This document shows, piece by piece, positions 50,335 to 60,276 of a stretch of 64,000 nucleotides of DNA (position 1 is its first letter; each line of letters begins with the position of its first letter). The translations under genes were made by a program, and so were the position numbers. Below the pieces are notes generated by a model that saw only the letters and a list, made by a program, of their open reading frames with translations, was not told the DNA's origin and did not search any database. Origin of the DNA: Lachnospiraceae bacterium MD329 (GTDB taxonomy: Bacteria; Bacillota; Clostridia; UBA1381); the NCBI GenBank assembly GCA_010206265.1, contig VIQV01000023.1, positions 1-64,000 on the forward strand. The letters are read 5' to 3'.

Positions 50335-52458
50335 ATGATGATGAAGGTAATAAAAAAAGATAATACAAAAGAGCCGTTTAATGTTCAAAAAGTTGTTGTT
50401 GCGGTTAATAAATCGGCGTTTCGCGCGCTTGTAAAATTCACTGATGAAGAAATAGATTTTATATGTAAATTTGTTGAGAGCGAAGCCAAGAAAATGGGAA
50501 AAGAAGAAATTCAAATTTCCGAAATGCACAATATGGTGGAGGGTGCTCTGGAGCGTGTTAATCCGAAAGTGGCGAAAAGCTACCGCGATTACAGGAATTA
50601 TAAACAGGATTTTGTACAAATGCTTGATGAAGTGTACAAAAAAAGCCAGTCGATTATGTATATTGGCGATAAGGAAAACTCTAATACTGACAGCGCGCTT
50701 GTTTCGACAAAGAGAAGTCTTATATTTAATCAGCTTAATAAGGAATTATATAAGAAGTTTTTCCTTACTACAGAGGAATTGCAGGCGTGCCGCGACGGAT
50801 ATGTCTATATTCACGATATGTCAGCTCGACGCGATACTATGAATTGCTGTCTGTTTGATGTTGAAAGCGTGCTGAAAGACGGATTTGAGATGGGAAATCT
50901 GTGGTATAACGAACCTAAAACGCTTGATGTTGCTTTTGATGTAATAGGTGATATAGTTTTGTCTGCGGCAAGTCAGCAGTATGGCGGTTTTACTGTGCCG
51001 TCAGCCGATTTAATATTGGAACCGTATGCGGAAAAATCATATAAATTCTATATTGAAAAATACACTGAACTTGGACTTTCGGAGGATAAGGCTGAAGAAA
51101 TTGCACTTTCTGATTTAAAACGTGATTTTGAACAGGGTTTTCAGGGCTGGGAATATAAATTTAACTCTGTTTCATCAAGCCGCGGCGATTATCCGTTTAT
51201 TACAGTGACTATAGGTACGGGCACTGGTAGATTTGCTAAAATGGCGTCCATAACTATGTTAAATGTAAGAAAGAACGGACAGGGTAAAAAAGGACACAAA
51301 AAGCCTGTATTATTCCCTAAAATTGTATTTTTGTATGATGAAAATCTTCACGGAGAAGGTAAAGCACTTGAGGAAGTATTTGAAGCAGGTATTGACTGTT
51401 CGGCAAAAACTATGTATCCTGACTGGCTGAGCCTTACGGGCGAAGGATATGTACCGTCTATGTATAAGAAATACGGTAAGATTATATCACCTATGGGATG
51501 CCGTGCGTTTTTATCGCCGTGGTATGAAAAAGGAGGACTTACTCCTAATGGAGATGATGATACGCCTATATTTGTCGGACGTTTCAATATAGGAGCTGTA
51601 TCTCTGCATTTACCGATGATTCTGGCAAAAGCTCAGCAGGAAAATAAATCGTTTTTCGATGTGCTTGACTATTATTTAAATTTAATACGTCAATTGCATT
51701 TAAGAACATATGATTATCTTGGAGAAATGCGCGCCTCTACAAATCCGCTGGCATATTGTGAGGGCGGTTTTTACGGTGGACATCTAGGCATTCACGACAA
51801 AATCAAACCGCTTTTAAAGACAGCTACAGCGTCTTTTGGAATAACGGCATTAAATGAATTACAGCAGCTCTATAATAAACATTCGCTTGTACAGGACGGG
51901 GAGTTTGCGGTAAAGACTCTTGAGCATATAAATGAAATGGTTACAAAGTTTAAGGAAGAGGACGGCAAATTGTACGCAATTTACGGTACACCGGCAGAAT
52001 CGCTTTGTGGTTTGCAGGTTGAACAGTTCAGAAAAAAATATGGTGTAATAGAAAATGTTTCAGACAGGGAGTATGTTTCAAACAGTTTTCACTGTCACGT
52101 CAGCGAGGATATAACCCCGATTGAGAAACAGAATCTTGAAAAGAGATTCTGGGAGCTGTCAAACGGCGGAAAAATCCAGTATGTAAAATATCCTGTAAGC
52201 TATAACAGAGATGCAATTAAAACACTTGTAAGGCGCGCAATGGATATGGGATTTTATGAAGGAGTGAATTTGTCGCTTTCATATTGTGATGATTGCGGTT
52301 ATGAAGAGCTTGAAATGGAGATTTGTCCCAAATGCGGAAGTACCAATCTAACCAAAATAGAAAGAATGAACGGTTATTTGTCATATTCGCGAGTAAAAGG
52401 CGATACAAGACTGAATAATGCTAAAATGGCTGAAATTGCAGAAAGGAAAAGTATGTAA
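50335..52458 (+). CDS. nrdD: Anaerobic (class III) ribonucleoside-triphosphate reductase
   Basis: 707 residues from ATG 50335 (GAGGGGTG; ATGs at 50338 and 50341 are alternatives). An N-terminal ATP-cone (KDNTKEPFNVQKVVVAV) precedes the catalytic barrel and a C-terminal zinc site CDDCGYEELEMEICPKCGS, followed by the glycyl-radical loop RMNGYLSYSR. It reduces ribonucleoside triphosphates under anaerobiosis. Its stop overlaps nrdG (TAATG). Confidence 0.97.
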   Translation: MMMKVIKKDNTKEPFNVQKVVVAVNKSAFRALVKFTDEEIDFICKFVESEAKKMGKEEIQISEMHNMVEGALERVNPKVAKSYRDYRNYKQDFVQMLDEVYKKSQSIMYIGDKENSNTDSALVSTKRSLIFNQLNKELYKKFFLTTEELQACRDGYVYIHDMSARRDTMNCCLFDVESVLKDGFEMGNLWYNEPKTLDVAFDVIGDIVLSAASQQYGGFTVPSADLILEPYAEKSYKFYIEKYTELGLSEDKAEEIALSDLKRDFEQGFQGWEYKFNSVSSSRGDYPFITVTIGTGTGRFAKMASITMLNVRKNGQGKKGHKKPVLFPKIVFLYDENLHGEGKALEEVFEAGIDCSAKTMYPDWLSLTGEGYVPSMYKKYGKIISPMGCRAFLSPWYEKGGLTPNGDDDTPIFVGRFNIGAVSLHLPMILAKAQQENKSFFDVLDYYLNLIRQLHLRTYDYLGEMRASTNPLAYCEGGFYGGHLGIHDKIKPLLKTATASFGITALNELQQLYNKHSLVQDGEFAVKTLEHINEMVTKFKEEDGKLYAIYGTPAESLCGLQVEQFRKKYGVIENVSDREYVSNSFHCHVSEDITPIEKQNLEKRFWELSNGGKIQYVKYPVSYNRDAIKTLVRRAMDMGFYEGVNLSLSYCDDCGYEELEMEICPKCGSTNLTKIERMNGYLSYSRVKGDTRLNNAKMAEIAERKSM

Positions 52459-52949
52459 TGCGGTATCACAACATAACAAAGGACGATATGCTTAACGGCG
52501 ACGGTTTGCGCGTTGTGCTGTGGGTAGCCGGCTGTGAACATAGATGTCCCGATTGTCAGAATCCTGTAACGTGGGATATTAACGGAGGTCTTGAGTTTGA
52601 CGAGAGCGGTGTGCAGGAAATATTTGAGGAGTTAAATAAAAACTATATATCAGGTGTGACATTGAGCGGCGGTGACCCGCTGCATAAAAAAAACAGAGCG
52701 GATACAGGGAGTTTTATTGAACGTACGGCGCGTGAGTTCCCAGACAAGACAATATGGATTTATACAGGCTATGAATGGCAGGATATAAAAGATTTGCCGT
52801 TTATGAAATATGTTGATGTTCTGGTGGACGGTCCGTTTATTGAAAGTCAGAAGGATAACCGTATCCCGTGGCGCGGAAGTGCAAACCAGAAAGTTATAGA
52901 CGTGAAGAAAAGTCTTGAAATAGGGAAAACAGTGCTTGTAATGAAGTAG
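52458..52949 (+). CDS. nrdG: Anaerobic ribonucleotide reductase activating protein
   Basis: 163 residues. The radical-SAM cysteines are in AGCEHRCPDCQNP, followed by GVTLSGGDPL. It generates the glycyl radical on NrdD. Translationally coupled to nrdD. Confidence 0.96.
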   Translation: MRYHNITKDDMLNGDGLRVVLWVAGCEHRCPDCQNPVTWDINGGLEFDESGVQEIFEELNKNYISGVTLSGGDPLHKKNRADTGSFIERTAREFPDKTIWIYTGYEWQDIKDLPFMKYVDVLVDGPFIESQKDNRIPWRGSANQKVIDVKKSLEIGKTVLVMK

Positions 52950-52972
52950 ACTGATAGAATGGAGAAAATACT

Positions 52973-53479
52973 ATGCAAAGAGTAGCTAAATTTGAAAAAG
53001 TCAGTTTTGAACAGTTTAAAAAAGACTGGCTGGACACTTTTTATAATACAGAAAATATAGAAGAAATATATAAAGGCATAAAAATGCCGAAAAGAGCGAC
53101 TTCAGGTTCGGCGGGATATGATTTTTATTCGACACTGGCATTTGAATTGAAACCCGGAGAGTCAATTAAAATTCCTACGGGAATACGCGCAAAAATAAAT
53201 GACGGCTGGGTATTAAAGCTTTATCCGCGCAGCGGACTGGGATTTAAATTCAGGGTTCAGATGAATAATACTGTGGGTATAATAGACAGTGATTATTATA
53301 ACAGTGATAATGAAGGTCATATTTTCTGCAAAATAATGAATGATACGAATGAAGATAAAACAGTGTCATTAAATCAGGGAGCAGGTTTTTGTCAGGGGAT
53401 ATTTGTTGAATACGGCATTACATTTGATGATGATGTGACAGAAGAAAGAAACGGCGGTTTCGGAAGTACAGGGAATTAA
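52973..53479 (+). CDS. dut: dUTP diphosphatase
   Basis: 168 residues. The five trimeric dUTPase motifs are seen: AGYDF, PRSGLG, NTVGIIDSDYYN, GAGFCQGIF and the C-terminal RNGGFGSTG. It is about 30 residues longer at the N-terminus than the usual enzyme. It hydrolyses dUTP to dUMP and PPi, a logical partner of the reductase in one operon. Confidence 0.94.
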   Translation: MQRVAKFEKVSFEQFKKDWLDTFYNTENIEEIYKGIKMPKRATSGSAGYDFYSTLAFELKPGESIKIPTGIRAKINDGWVLKLYPRSGLGFKFRVQMNNTVGIIDSDYYNSDNEGHIFCKIMNDTNEDKTVSLNQGAGFCQGIFVEYGITFDDDVTEERNGGFGSTGN

Positions 53480-53481
53480 TT

Positions 53482-53511
53482 AAAACGGACACTGAATTCA
53501 GTGTCCGTTTT
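53482..53511. terminator. Bidirectional terminator
   Basis: Long perfect stem AAAACGGACACTG/CAGTGTCCGTTTT around AATT, serving dut (+) and the histidine kinase (-). Confidence 0.9.
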
Positions 53512-53514
53512 AAT

Positions 53515-55326
53515 TTATTGATTTACAGGAATAGTAATAGTAACTTCAGTACCTTTATGGAATTCACTTGCTATTTTAATTTTGCCGTTAAATACAGATT
53601 CAAGAGATTGTTTTGCGATTGCAAGACCAAGTCCCGTACCGCCCGTATCACGTGAACGAGCTTTATCGACACGGTAGAAACGGTCAAAAATATGAGGCAG
53701 TTTATCTTCTTGAATGCCGATTCCGTTATCGACAACTTTAATTGAAATATCGTTATAAACCTTGCTTGAATAAACCTCAATGCTGCCACCGTCACGAGTA
53801 TATTTCAGCGCATTGCTTACGATGTTTATAATAATTCGTTCCAATACGTCGTGGTCGCCTGCGATTATAGGGACATCATTTATTGGGTGGTATGTCAGTG
53901 ACTGGTGTTTTTTCTGCGCGGTCAGACTCATACGTTCAACTATTGATTCCAGCATTTTACGTACATCAATAGGTTCGGGAGCCTTAATATATGTCTGATT
54001 TTCATCAAGCTCTGCAAGTGTTAGCAGATTACTTATTATACGCGCCATCCTGTCAGACTCGGAGGCGATTACGTCAAGAAAACGTATTTGAAGTTCTCTG
54101 TCAACATCAGGCATATCGGCAAGAGTTTCTGAGTATGACTTTATTGTAGTAAGCGGTGTACGCAGCTCGTGTGAAACGTTAGCCACAAAATCGCGTCGTG
54201 ACTGCTCAAGTTTTTCCTGCTTTGTTACGTCGTGAATAACGACAATTATACCGCCGACTTTATTGTCAACCTTAAACGTTGCAAAGTTAAGATGAAGATA
54301 CTGATTTGAAAGCTTAATTTCGCGTTCTACACTGCCGTCAGGTTTCATATAAAGCAAATCTCCGAGAGTTATATTGGCGTTTATTTCTTTAAAGAAACGG
54401 TCAAAACGTATATCGTCAAGATACTGACGGTTTAGAAGGCGTTTTGCTTCTGGGTTAAAGTGTATAAGCTTACCTTTCATATCAAAAGCAAGAATACCAT
54501 CGTTCATATTTTGCAGAATGGTTTCAACTTTAATCTTTTCTCCCATTGCTTGATCGGAAGATTGTTTTCTGGTATGCGCAAGATAAATCAGAGAGTTTGT
54601 CAAATTGCCGATTTCATCTTTAGACTCTGATTTTTGAAGTGCGTTTATATCTCCGTCAGCCAGCTTGCGTGCCTGAAGTGAAAGCTGCTGAATCGGTACA
54701 GTTACAAAATTAGCGATAAACGCGCCTGCTATTGCCGATATGAGTATTGTAAGAGCAAGTGATATAAGAATAGTTCTTACAATAGTATTCAGAGTGGCTG
54801 ACTGGTCCTGACAGGAATCGCGTATATATACAATATATTTTACATTATCTCCGTTTGTAAGAGGGAAGGCATAGTCCATATATGTTTTCGTAATACCTGT
54901 TTCGCGGCTTTCTCTGCCTTCGATTGCGAGTGCTGTTGTCGCGTTAGACTCGACGGAAGTAATGCCGTTTGAAGATTTCAGAACTTCTCCCGTGACACCG
55001 TCAAGAATACAGTAAAAACGCGCAGCCGTAATGCCGAGAGTTCCTGAGTTGGAGGAAAGTACATCATTTATCAAATTAATATTTTCCTGAGAATACTCAT
55101 CGATTACAATGCCCGACGAAACATCAGGGGGAATAGTAAGTTCGTTTGCTGCCGCCAATAAGTCGTTTTTTATTTCTGCTGTAAAGACGCTGTCTATATC
55201 ATTAGAAAAATCACGATGGTAGTGATTAAGAATAGCAAAAACATTAAACGCGCCAATTATAATTTCTGTAATAAGTACAAGAAGTACAAATATTATTGTA
55301 ATTTTCCAACGTATACTTTTAAACAT
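53515..55326 (-). CDS. Membrane sensor histidine kinase (WalK/PhoR-like)
   Basis: 603 residues. A transmembrane helix (about 8-28), an extracytoplasmic sensor of about 150 residues, a second helix (about 185-205), a HAMP domain (VPIQQLSLQARKLADGD), a PAS domain (NMNDGILAFDMKG), the phospho-acceptor H-box NVSHELRTPLTTIKSYSE, and the ATPase with N-box NIVSNALKY, GIGIQEDKL and GTGLGLAIAK. Layout and pairing with the OmpR-type regulator resemble WalK of Gram-positives, which controls wall metabolism. Signal unknown. Confidence 0.93.
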   Translation of the reverse strand: MFKSIRWKITIIFVLLVLITEIIIGAFNVFAILNHYHRDFSNDIDSVFTAEIKNDLLAAANELTIPPDVSSGIVIDEYSQENINLINDVLSSNSGTLGITAARFYCILDGVTGEVLKSSNGITSVESNATTALAIEGRESRETGITKTYMDYAFPLTNGDNVKYIVYIRDSCQDQSATLNTIVRTILISLALTILISAIAGAFIANFVTVPIQQLSLQARKLADGDINALQKSESKDEIGNLTNSLIYLAHTRKQSSDQAMGEKIKVETILQNMNDGILAFDMKGKLIHFNPEAKRLLNRQYLDDIRFDRFFKEINANITLGDLLYMKPDGSVEREIKLSNQYLHLNFATFKVDNKVGGIIVVIHDVTKQEKLEQSRRDFVANVSHELRTPLTTIKSYSETLADMPDVDRELQIRFLDVIASESDRMARIISNLLTLAELDENQTYIKAPEPIDVRKMLESIVERMSLTAQKKHQSLTYHPINDVPIIAGDHDVLERIIINIVSNALKYTRDGGSIEVYSSKVYNDISIKVVDNGIGIQEDKLPHIFDRFYRVDKARSRDTGGTGLGLAIAKQSLESVFNGKIKIASEFHKGTEVTITIPVNQ

Positions 55327-55353
55327 AAATTAAAACCTTTCTTTAAAATGTTG

Positions 55354-55389
55354 TTAAGCACCCAAAACAAAACTTGCTTGGGTGCTTAA
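55354..55389 (-). terminator. Perfect hairpin between response regulator and kinase
   Basis: TTAAGCACCCAA/TTGGGTGCTTAA, 12 bp, with a 12-base loop and a weak following T run (minus strand). It may attenuate kinase expression relative to the regulator. Confidence 0.5.
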
Positions 55390-55396
55390 AGAATAG

Positions 55397-56098
55397 TTAT
55401 TTATTGAAATAATAGCCTACGCCTCTTTTTGTAATAATATACTTAGGCATACTCGGGTCATCTTCAATTTTTTCTCTCAGTCGGCGTACTGTAACATCAA
55501 CTGTACGAACATCTCCGTAATACTCATAACCCCATACGTTTTCAAGCAATTTTTCACGTGAATAAATTTTATCGGGCTGAGTTGCAAGGAAACGAAGCAG
55601 CTCAAACTCTCTCAATGTAATATCAATAATTTCGCCGTTCTTTGTGACTTCGTATCGTTCAACATTTATTGACAAATCGCCTGAAACAATAGCACTTTGA
55701 CTTACAGGTTCGGGCTCCTGAACAGCTTGCTGTACAGTGCTGCGGCGTATATTGGCTTTGACTCTTGCCGCAAGCTCACGCATAGAATACGGTTTTGTTA
55801 TATAGTCGTCTGCTCCAAGTTCAAGACCCAAAACCTTATCTATTTCATCTTCACGTGCAGTCAGCATAATAATAGGAACCTGTGAATGTTCCCTGACTTT
55901 TTTACATACTTCCCATCCATCAAGACCGGGTAGCATAACATCAAGAAGAATAAGGTCCGGATTTTCCGTAAGAGCCATTTCAAGACCTTTTAAGCCATCA
56001 AGGGCGGATATTGTTCTGTAACCTTCTTTGCCTAATGAAAAAGTAAGTATTTCGTTAATATTCTGTTCGTCCTCGATAACAAGTATAGTTTGCTCCAT
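55397..56098 (-). CDS. OmpR/PhoB-family response regulator (WalR-like)
   Basis: 233 residues from ATG 56098; an ATG at 56116 is further from a ribosome binding site. Receiver with VIEDEQNI, phospho-Asp in LLDVMLPGLDGW, and Lys in ITKPYSMREL, then a winged helix ending RRLREKIEDDPSMPKYIITKRGVGYYF. It partners the downstream histidine kinase. Similarity to WalR/VicR is family-level. Confidence 0.95.
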   Translation of the reverse strand: MEQTILVIEDEQNINEILTFSLGKEGYRTISALDGLKGLEMALTENPDLILLDVMLPGLDGWEVCKKVREHSQVPIIMLTAREDEIDKVLGLELGADDYITKPYSMRELAARVKANIRRSTVQQAVQEPEPVSQSAIVSGDLSINVERYEVTKNGEIIDITLREFELLRFLATQPDKIYSREKLLENVWGYEYYGDVRTVDVTVRRLREKIEDDPSMPKYIITKRGVGYYFNK

Positions 56099-56263
56099 AT
56101 ATTTCAATCCCTTCATAATTAATTTATTTTAAATTATTATTACATATTTTGCGCATATTTTACATATATTTTATCAGAAAACTACAAATAATTCAAGTAT
56201 TTTTGTGAAAAAGTCAGAAAAAAATGAATTTTTGTTAAATTTTTTAATATTTCGAGGTTAGTA

Positions 56264-56292
56264 TGGACAAGGAGAGAAAATTGTTATATAAT
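56264..56292 (+). promoter_or_regulatory. Promoter of the pyr operon
   Basis: TGGACA at 56264-56269, a 17-base spacer, and TATAAT at 56287-56292. The leader to pyrB is short, with no PyrR-type attenuator seen. Confidence 0.7.
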
Positions 56293-56335
56293 ATATAAAA
56301 TGGCAAAATGTAACGCATAAAGGGGGTAATTAAAT

Positions 56336-57256
56336 ATGAAAAAAGATTTGCTAGGACTTAAAGATTTAAGCGCAGAAAGTATAACGGCAATTCTTAATGA
56401 GGCTCAGGAAATGAAGAAAATTGTCTGTCAGACGGAAAAAAAGACAAAGGATTTGGCAGGACGAACGGTGGTTAATCTCTTTTACGAAAACAGTACCCGT
56501 ACAAGGCTTTCTTTTGAACTTGCTGCAAAATATATGAGTGCAAACGCCGCTAATATTACAGCAAGCGGTTCGTCTGTACAAAAGGGTGAAACATTAATTG
56601 ATACTGCCCATACAATAAATGCAATGGGTACTGATATTCTCGTTATGCGTCATAGTATGAGCGGTGCGCCGCATCTGATTGCTCCGCTGGTTAATGCATC
56701 AGTCATAAATGCAGGTGACGGAATGGATGAGCACCCGACGCAGGCACTGTTGGATATGCTGACAATAATTGAAAAAAAAGGTTCTGTAAAAGGACTAAAG
56801 ATAGCAATAATCGGAGATATTTATCATAGCAGGGTAGTTCGGAGTAATATTTACGGACTTACAAAGCTTGGCGCGGAAGTAAGCGTCGGAGGACCGAGTA
56901 CGCTGATACCTCCTGAAATGGAGAAGCTTGGAGTTAAAGTATTTAACAGCGTTCACGAGGCTGTTATAGACGCAGATGTCGTGATGGGACTGCGTATTCA
57001 GCTTGAACGCCAGAAAAGCGGTCTGTTTCCGAGTATAAGGGAGTATTACAGATTTTTTGGTATAGATGAAAAACGGCTGAAATTTGCAAAGCCCGACGCG
57101 CTTGTAATGCACCCCGGTCCCGTAAACCGCGGTGTTGAGTTTTCTTCGTCGGTAATAGACGGTGACCAGAGCGTTATTAACGAACAGGTTACAAGCGGTG
57201 TGGCAGTAAGAATGGCAGTGATGAAAATATTGTCAAACGGCGGTTTTAATGAATAA
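56336..57256 (+). CDS. pyrB: Aspartate carbamoyltransferase
   Basis: 306 residues. Carbamoyl-phosphate loop [25 protein letters not shown] and [10 protein letters not shown]. It commits carbamoyl phosphate to pyrimidine synthesis. First of five pyr genes. No pyrI regulatory subunit follows, as in Gram-positives. Confidence 0.97.
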   Translation: MKKDLLGLKDLSAESITAILNEAQEMKKIVCQTEKKTKDLAGRTVVNLFYENSTRTRLSFELAAKYMSANAANITASGSSVQKGETLIDTAHTINAMGTDILVMRHSMSGAPHLIAPLVNASVINAGDGMDEHPTQALLDMLTIIEKKGSVKGLKIAIIGDIYHSRVVRSNIYGLTKLGAEVSVGGPSTLIPPEMEKLGVKVFNSVHEAVIDADVVMGLRIQLERQKSGLFPSIREYYRFFGIDEKRLKFAKPDALVMHPGPVNRGVEFSSSVIDGDQSVINEQVTSGVAVRMAVMKILSNGGFNE

Positions 57257-57274
57257 TCGGAAGGGGAGAAGGCA

Positions 57275-58567
57275 ATGAAAATTTTAATTAAGGGCGGAAG
57301 AGTGATTGACCCCGGAAATAATATAGATAAAGTGACGGATATTTTTATAAATAAAGGAGTCATAGAAGACATAGATGAAAATATCGACCTTAACGGTATA
57401 GAAATGGAGGTTATTGACGCTGCAGGAAAAATAGTATCTCCGGGACTGGTTGATATGCACTGTCACCTGCGTGATCCGGGACAGGAATATAAGGAAGATA
57501 TTGAATCAGGTACAAAAAGCGCTGTAATGGGAGGAATAACCTCTGTGGCGTGTATGCCTAACACAAAGCCTGTAGCGGATAACGAATCTGTTATAACATA
57601 TATACAGTCCAAAGCCAAAGAGGTGGGATATGTAAATGTATATCCCATAGGAGCGATTTCAAAAGGACTTAAAGGCAAGGAGCTTGCTGAAATAGGTGAA
57701 ATGAAATTTGCGGGTGCTGTGGCAATTTCTGACGACGGACGTCCTGTTGTCGAATCAGGGCTTATGAGGCGCGCTATGCAGTATGCTGATATGTTTGATA
57801 TAACTGTTATTTCACATTGTGAGGATATAGGTCTTGCTGACGGCGGTCATATAAACGAAGGTTTTATGTCGACATATCTCGGACTTCGCGGAATTACGAG
57901 AGCCGCAGAAGAAGTTATGGTATCGAGAGATATTCTCATAGCAGAGGCTACAAATACAGCGATACACATTGCACACGTCAGTACACGCGGTTCTGTGGAA
58001 CTGGTACGTCAGGCAAAGAAACGCGGTGTACGTGTAACGTGTGAAACGTGTCCTCATTATTTCACCTTAACCGACAAAGCGGTTGACGGATTTAATACCA
58101 ATGCAAAAATGAATCCGCCGCTTAGAACAGATGATGATGTTGAGGCAATAAAAGAAGGTCTTAAGGACGGTACAATTGACTGTATCGTTACTGACCACGC
58201 GCCTCACCACATTGACGAAAAGAACTGTGAATTTGCGCTTGCGTTAAACGGTATAGTAGGATTTGAAACATCTTTGGGACTGGGGCTTAAATATCTTGTT
58301 GAAACAGGTGTTCTTACAATAAATGAGCTGATAGAAAAAATGGCTGTAAACCCTGCAAAAATTCTGGGACTTAATAAAGGAAATTTATCAGTCGGCAATA
58401 CTGCCGATATTACAATTTTTGACCCGACTGTAAATTGGACGGTTGATATTGAGAAATTCAGTTCAAAGAGTAAGAATTCTCCGTATAACGGATTTGAATT
58501 ATGCGGCAAACCGGAATACGTTATAGTCGGAGGAAATGTAGTTGTAAATCAGGGGATACTTTTATAA
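57275..58567 (+). CDS. pyrC: Dihydroorotase
   Basis: 430 residues, type I (long) dihydroorotase. Metal ligands are HCHLRDPG, the HCED region, HIAHVST and DHAPHH. It cyclises carbamoyl aspartate. 18 bases after pyrB. Confidence 0.96.
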   Translation: MKILIKGGRVIDPGNNIDKVTDIFINKGVIEDIDENIDLNGIEMEVIDAAGKIVSPGLVDMHCHLRDPGQEYKEDIESGTKSAVMGGITSVACMPNTKPVADNESVITYIQSKAKEVGYVNVYPIGAISKGLKGKELAEIGEMKFAGAVAISDDGRPVVESGLMRRAMQYADMFDITVISHCEDIGLADGGHINEGFMSTYLGLRGITRAAEEVMVSRDILIAEATNTAIHIAHVSTRGSVELVRQAKKRGVRVTCETCPHYFTLTDKAVDGFNTNAKMNPPLRTDDDVEAIKEGLKDGTIDCIVTDHAPHHIDEKNCEFALALNGIVGFETSLGLGLKYLVETGVLTINELIEKMAVNPAKILGLNKGNLSVGNTADITIFDPTVNWTVDIEKFSSKSKNSPYNGFELCGKPEYVIVGGNVVVNQGILL

Positions 58568-58580
58568 GGAGGAATTGTGA

Positions 58581-59495
58581 ATGTCAGTAGATTTGTTGGT
58601 AGAGAAGATTAAGAAGAAAGGTAATCCGTCAGTTGCGGGACTTGACCCGAAGCTTGATTATATACCTGAATATATCAGAAAAAAGGCTTATGAACAGTAT
58701 GGTAAAAATTTAAAGGGCGCGTCGGAGGCTATCTGGGAATATAATAAAGGGCTGATTGACGCAATTTATGATGTGGTACCTGCTGTAAAACCACAGTCGG
58801 CATTTTATGAAATGTACGGTCTTTACGGTGAGGAGGTAATGCACAGAACAATAGCGTATGCCAAGGAAAAAGGACTGTACGTTATTCTTGACGTAAAGAG
58901 AAACGATATAGGAACAACTGCTGAGGCATATTCAAAGGCATATCTCGGTATGGTTCCTGTAGACGGTATTAAATGTGAGGCGTGCGGAGTTGATTGTATT
59001 ACCGTAAATCCGTTCCCGGGTTCAGACGGAGTAAAGCCTTTCATAGAGGATTGTAAAAAATATGATAAGGCGATTTTTACTCTTGTAAAAATGTCAAATC
59101 CGTCGTCAGGAGAATTACAGGATTTAATTTCAGACGGTGAGCACATATATGAGAAAATAGCAAAATATGTAAATGAGTGGAATAAGGATACTATCGGTAA
59201 AAGCGGATACGGAGCAGTAGGCGCTGTTGTCGGCGCTACATATCCCGAGCAGGCAGAGGTTTTGAGAAAGCTAATGCCTGAATCATATTTCTTAGTACCT
59301 GGGTACGGCGCGCAGGGCGGCGGTGCAATGGGTGTAAAACCTTGCTTTAATGCTGACGGTTTAGGAGCTATTGTAAATTCGTCGAGAGGAATAATGTGCG
59401 CTTATAAAAAAGGCGACTGGAAAGATGAGCAGTTTGCCGAGGCGGCAAGAGTTGAGGCAATACGAATGAAAGAGGATTTGACAAGCGTTTTATAG
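58581..59495 (+). CDS. pyrF: Orotidine 5'-phosphate decarboxylase
   Basis: 304 residues, the longer subfamily-2 form. The catalytic LDVKRNDIGTTA motif is intact; PGYGAQGGGA forms the phosphate loop. It makes UMP from OMP. Located before pyrK and pyrD rather than at the operon end. Confidence 0.96.
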   Translation: MSVDLLVEKIKKKGNPSVAGLDPKLDYIPEYIRKKAYEQYGKNLKGASEAIWEYNKGLIDAIYDVVPAVKPQSAFYEMYGLYGEEVMHRTIAYAKEKGLYVILDVKRNDIGTTAEAYSKAYLGMVPVDGIKCEACGVDCITVNPFPGSDGVKPFIEDCKKYDKAIFTLVKMSNPSSGELQDLISDGEHIYEKIAKYVNEWNKDTIGKSGYGAVGAVVGATYPEQAEVLRKLMPESYFLVPGYGAQGGGAMGVKPCFNADGLGAIVNSSRGIMCAYKKGDWKDEQFAEAARVEAIRMKEDLTSVL

Positions 59496-59508
59496 GGAGA
59501 ACAAGTAA

Positions 59509-60276
59509 ATGAAAAAGAGAGAAGACTGTAAATTAATACGAAAGCAGGAAATTGCAAAGGGAATATTTGATCTTACTGTTGCAAGTGAGGATATTGCCAA
59601 TAATACTCAATGCGGACAGTTTTTGCACATAAACTGCGGTGACAGCACATTTTTGCGTCGACCAATAAGTATATGCGACGCAGAAAACGGTGAAGTGCGT
59701 TTTATTTTCGAAGTAAAGGGCGAAGGTACAAAAGAGCTTGCCAAAAAGGAAACGGGAGATTTTATTGATATATTTGGTCCTCTCGGACATGGTTTTGAAA
59801 TTCCTGATAATATAAAAAATCCTGTAATTATAGGAGGAGGAATAGGTGTTTTCCCCTTATATAAACTGGCAAAGGAACTAAAAAATGCAAACGTATTTCT
59901 TGGTTTCAGAAATGCAGACCGTGTGGTAATGGAGAAGGAGTTTGAAAATGTATCCGATATGGTGATAGTCGGTACTGACGACGGCAGTTATGGTTACAAC
60001 GGTTATATAGCTGCGGCAATGGAACATTATCTTAACAATAATGAGTGTGATATGATTTATTCCTGCGGTCCTACTCCTATGCTTAAAGCAGTTAAAAAAA
60101 TTGCTGAGGAACGCGGTATAAAGTGTCAGCTTTCGTTGGAACAGCGTATGGGCTGCGGTATAGGCGCGTGTCTTGTTTGCAGCTGTGAAACGAATAATGA
60201 AGGCAGTGAGAAGTATGCAAAAGTATGCACTAATGGACCTGTATTCTATTCTGAGGAGGTGACGCTGAATGATTAA
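59509..60276 (+). CDS. pyrK: Dihydroorotate dehydrogenase electron-transfer subunit
   Basis: 255 residues. FAD-binding RRPISICD, NAD-binding GGGIGVFPLYKLA, and the 2Fe-2S cysteines in GCGIGACLVCSC and VCTNGPVF. It passes electrons from PyrDB to NAD. Its end overlaps pyrD by 8 bases. Confidence 0.96.
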   Translation: MKKREDCKLIRKQEIAKGIFDLTVASEDIANNTQCGQFLHINCGDSTFLRRPISICDAENGEVRFIFEVKGEGTKELAKKETGDFIDIFGPLGHGFEIPDNIKNPVIIGGGIGVFPLYKLAKELKNANVFLGFRNADRVVMEKEFENVSDMVIVGTDDGSYGYNGYIAAAMEHYLNNNECDMIYSCGPTPMLKAVKKIAEERGIKCQLSLEQRMGCGIGACLVCSCETNNEGSEKYAKVCTNGPVFYSEEVTLND

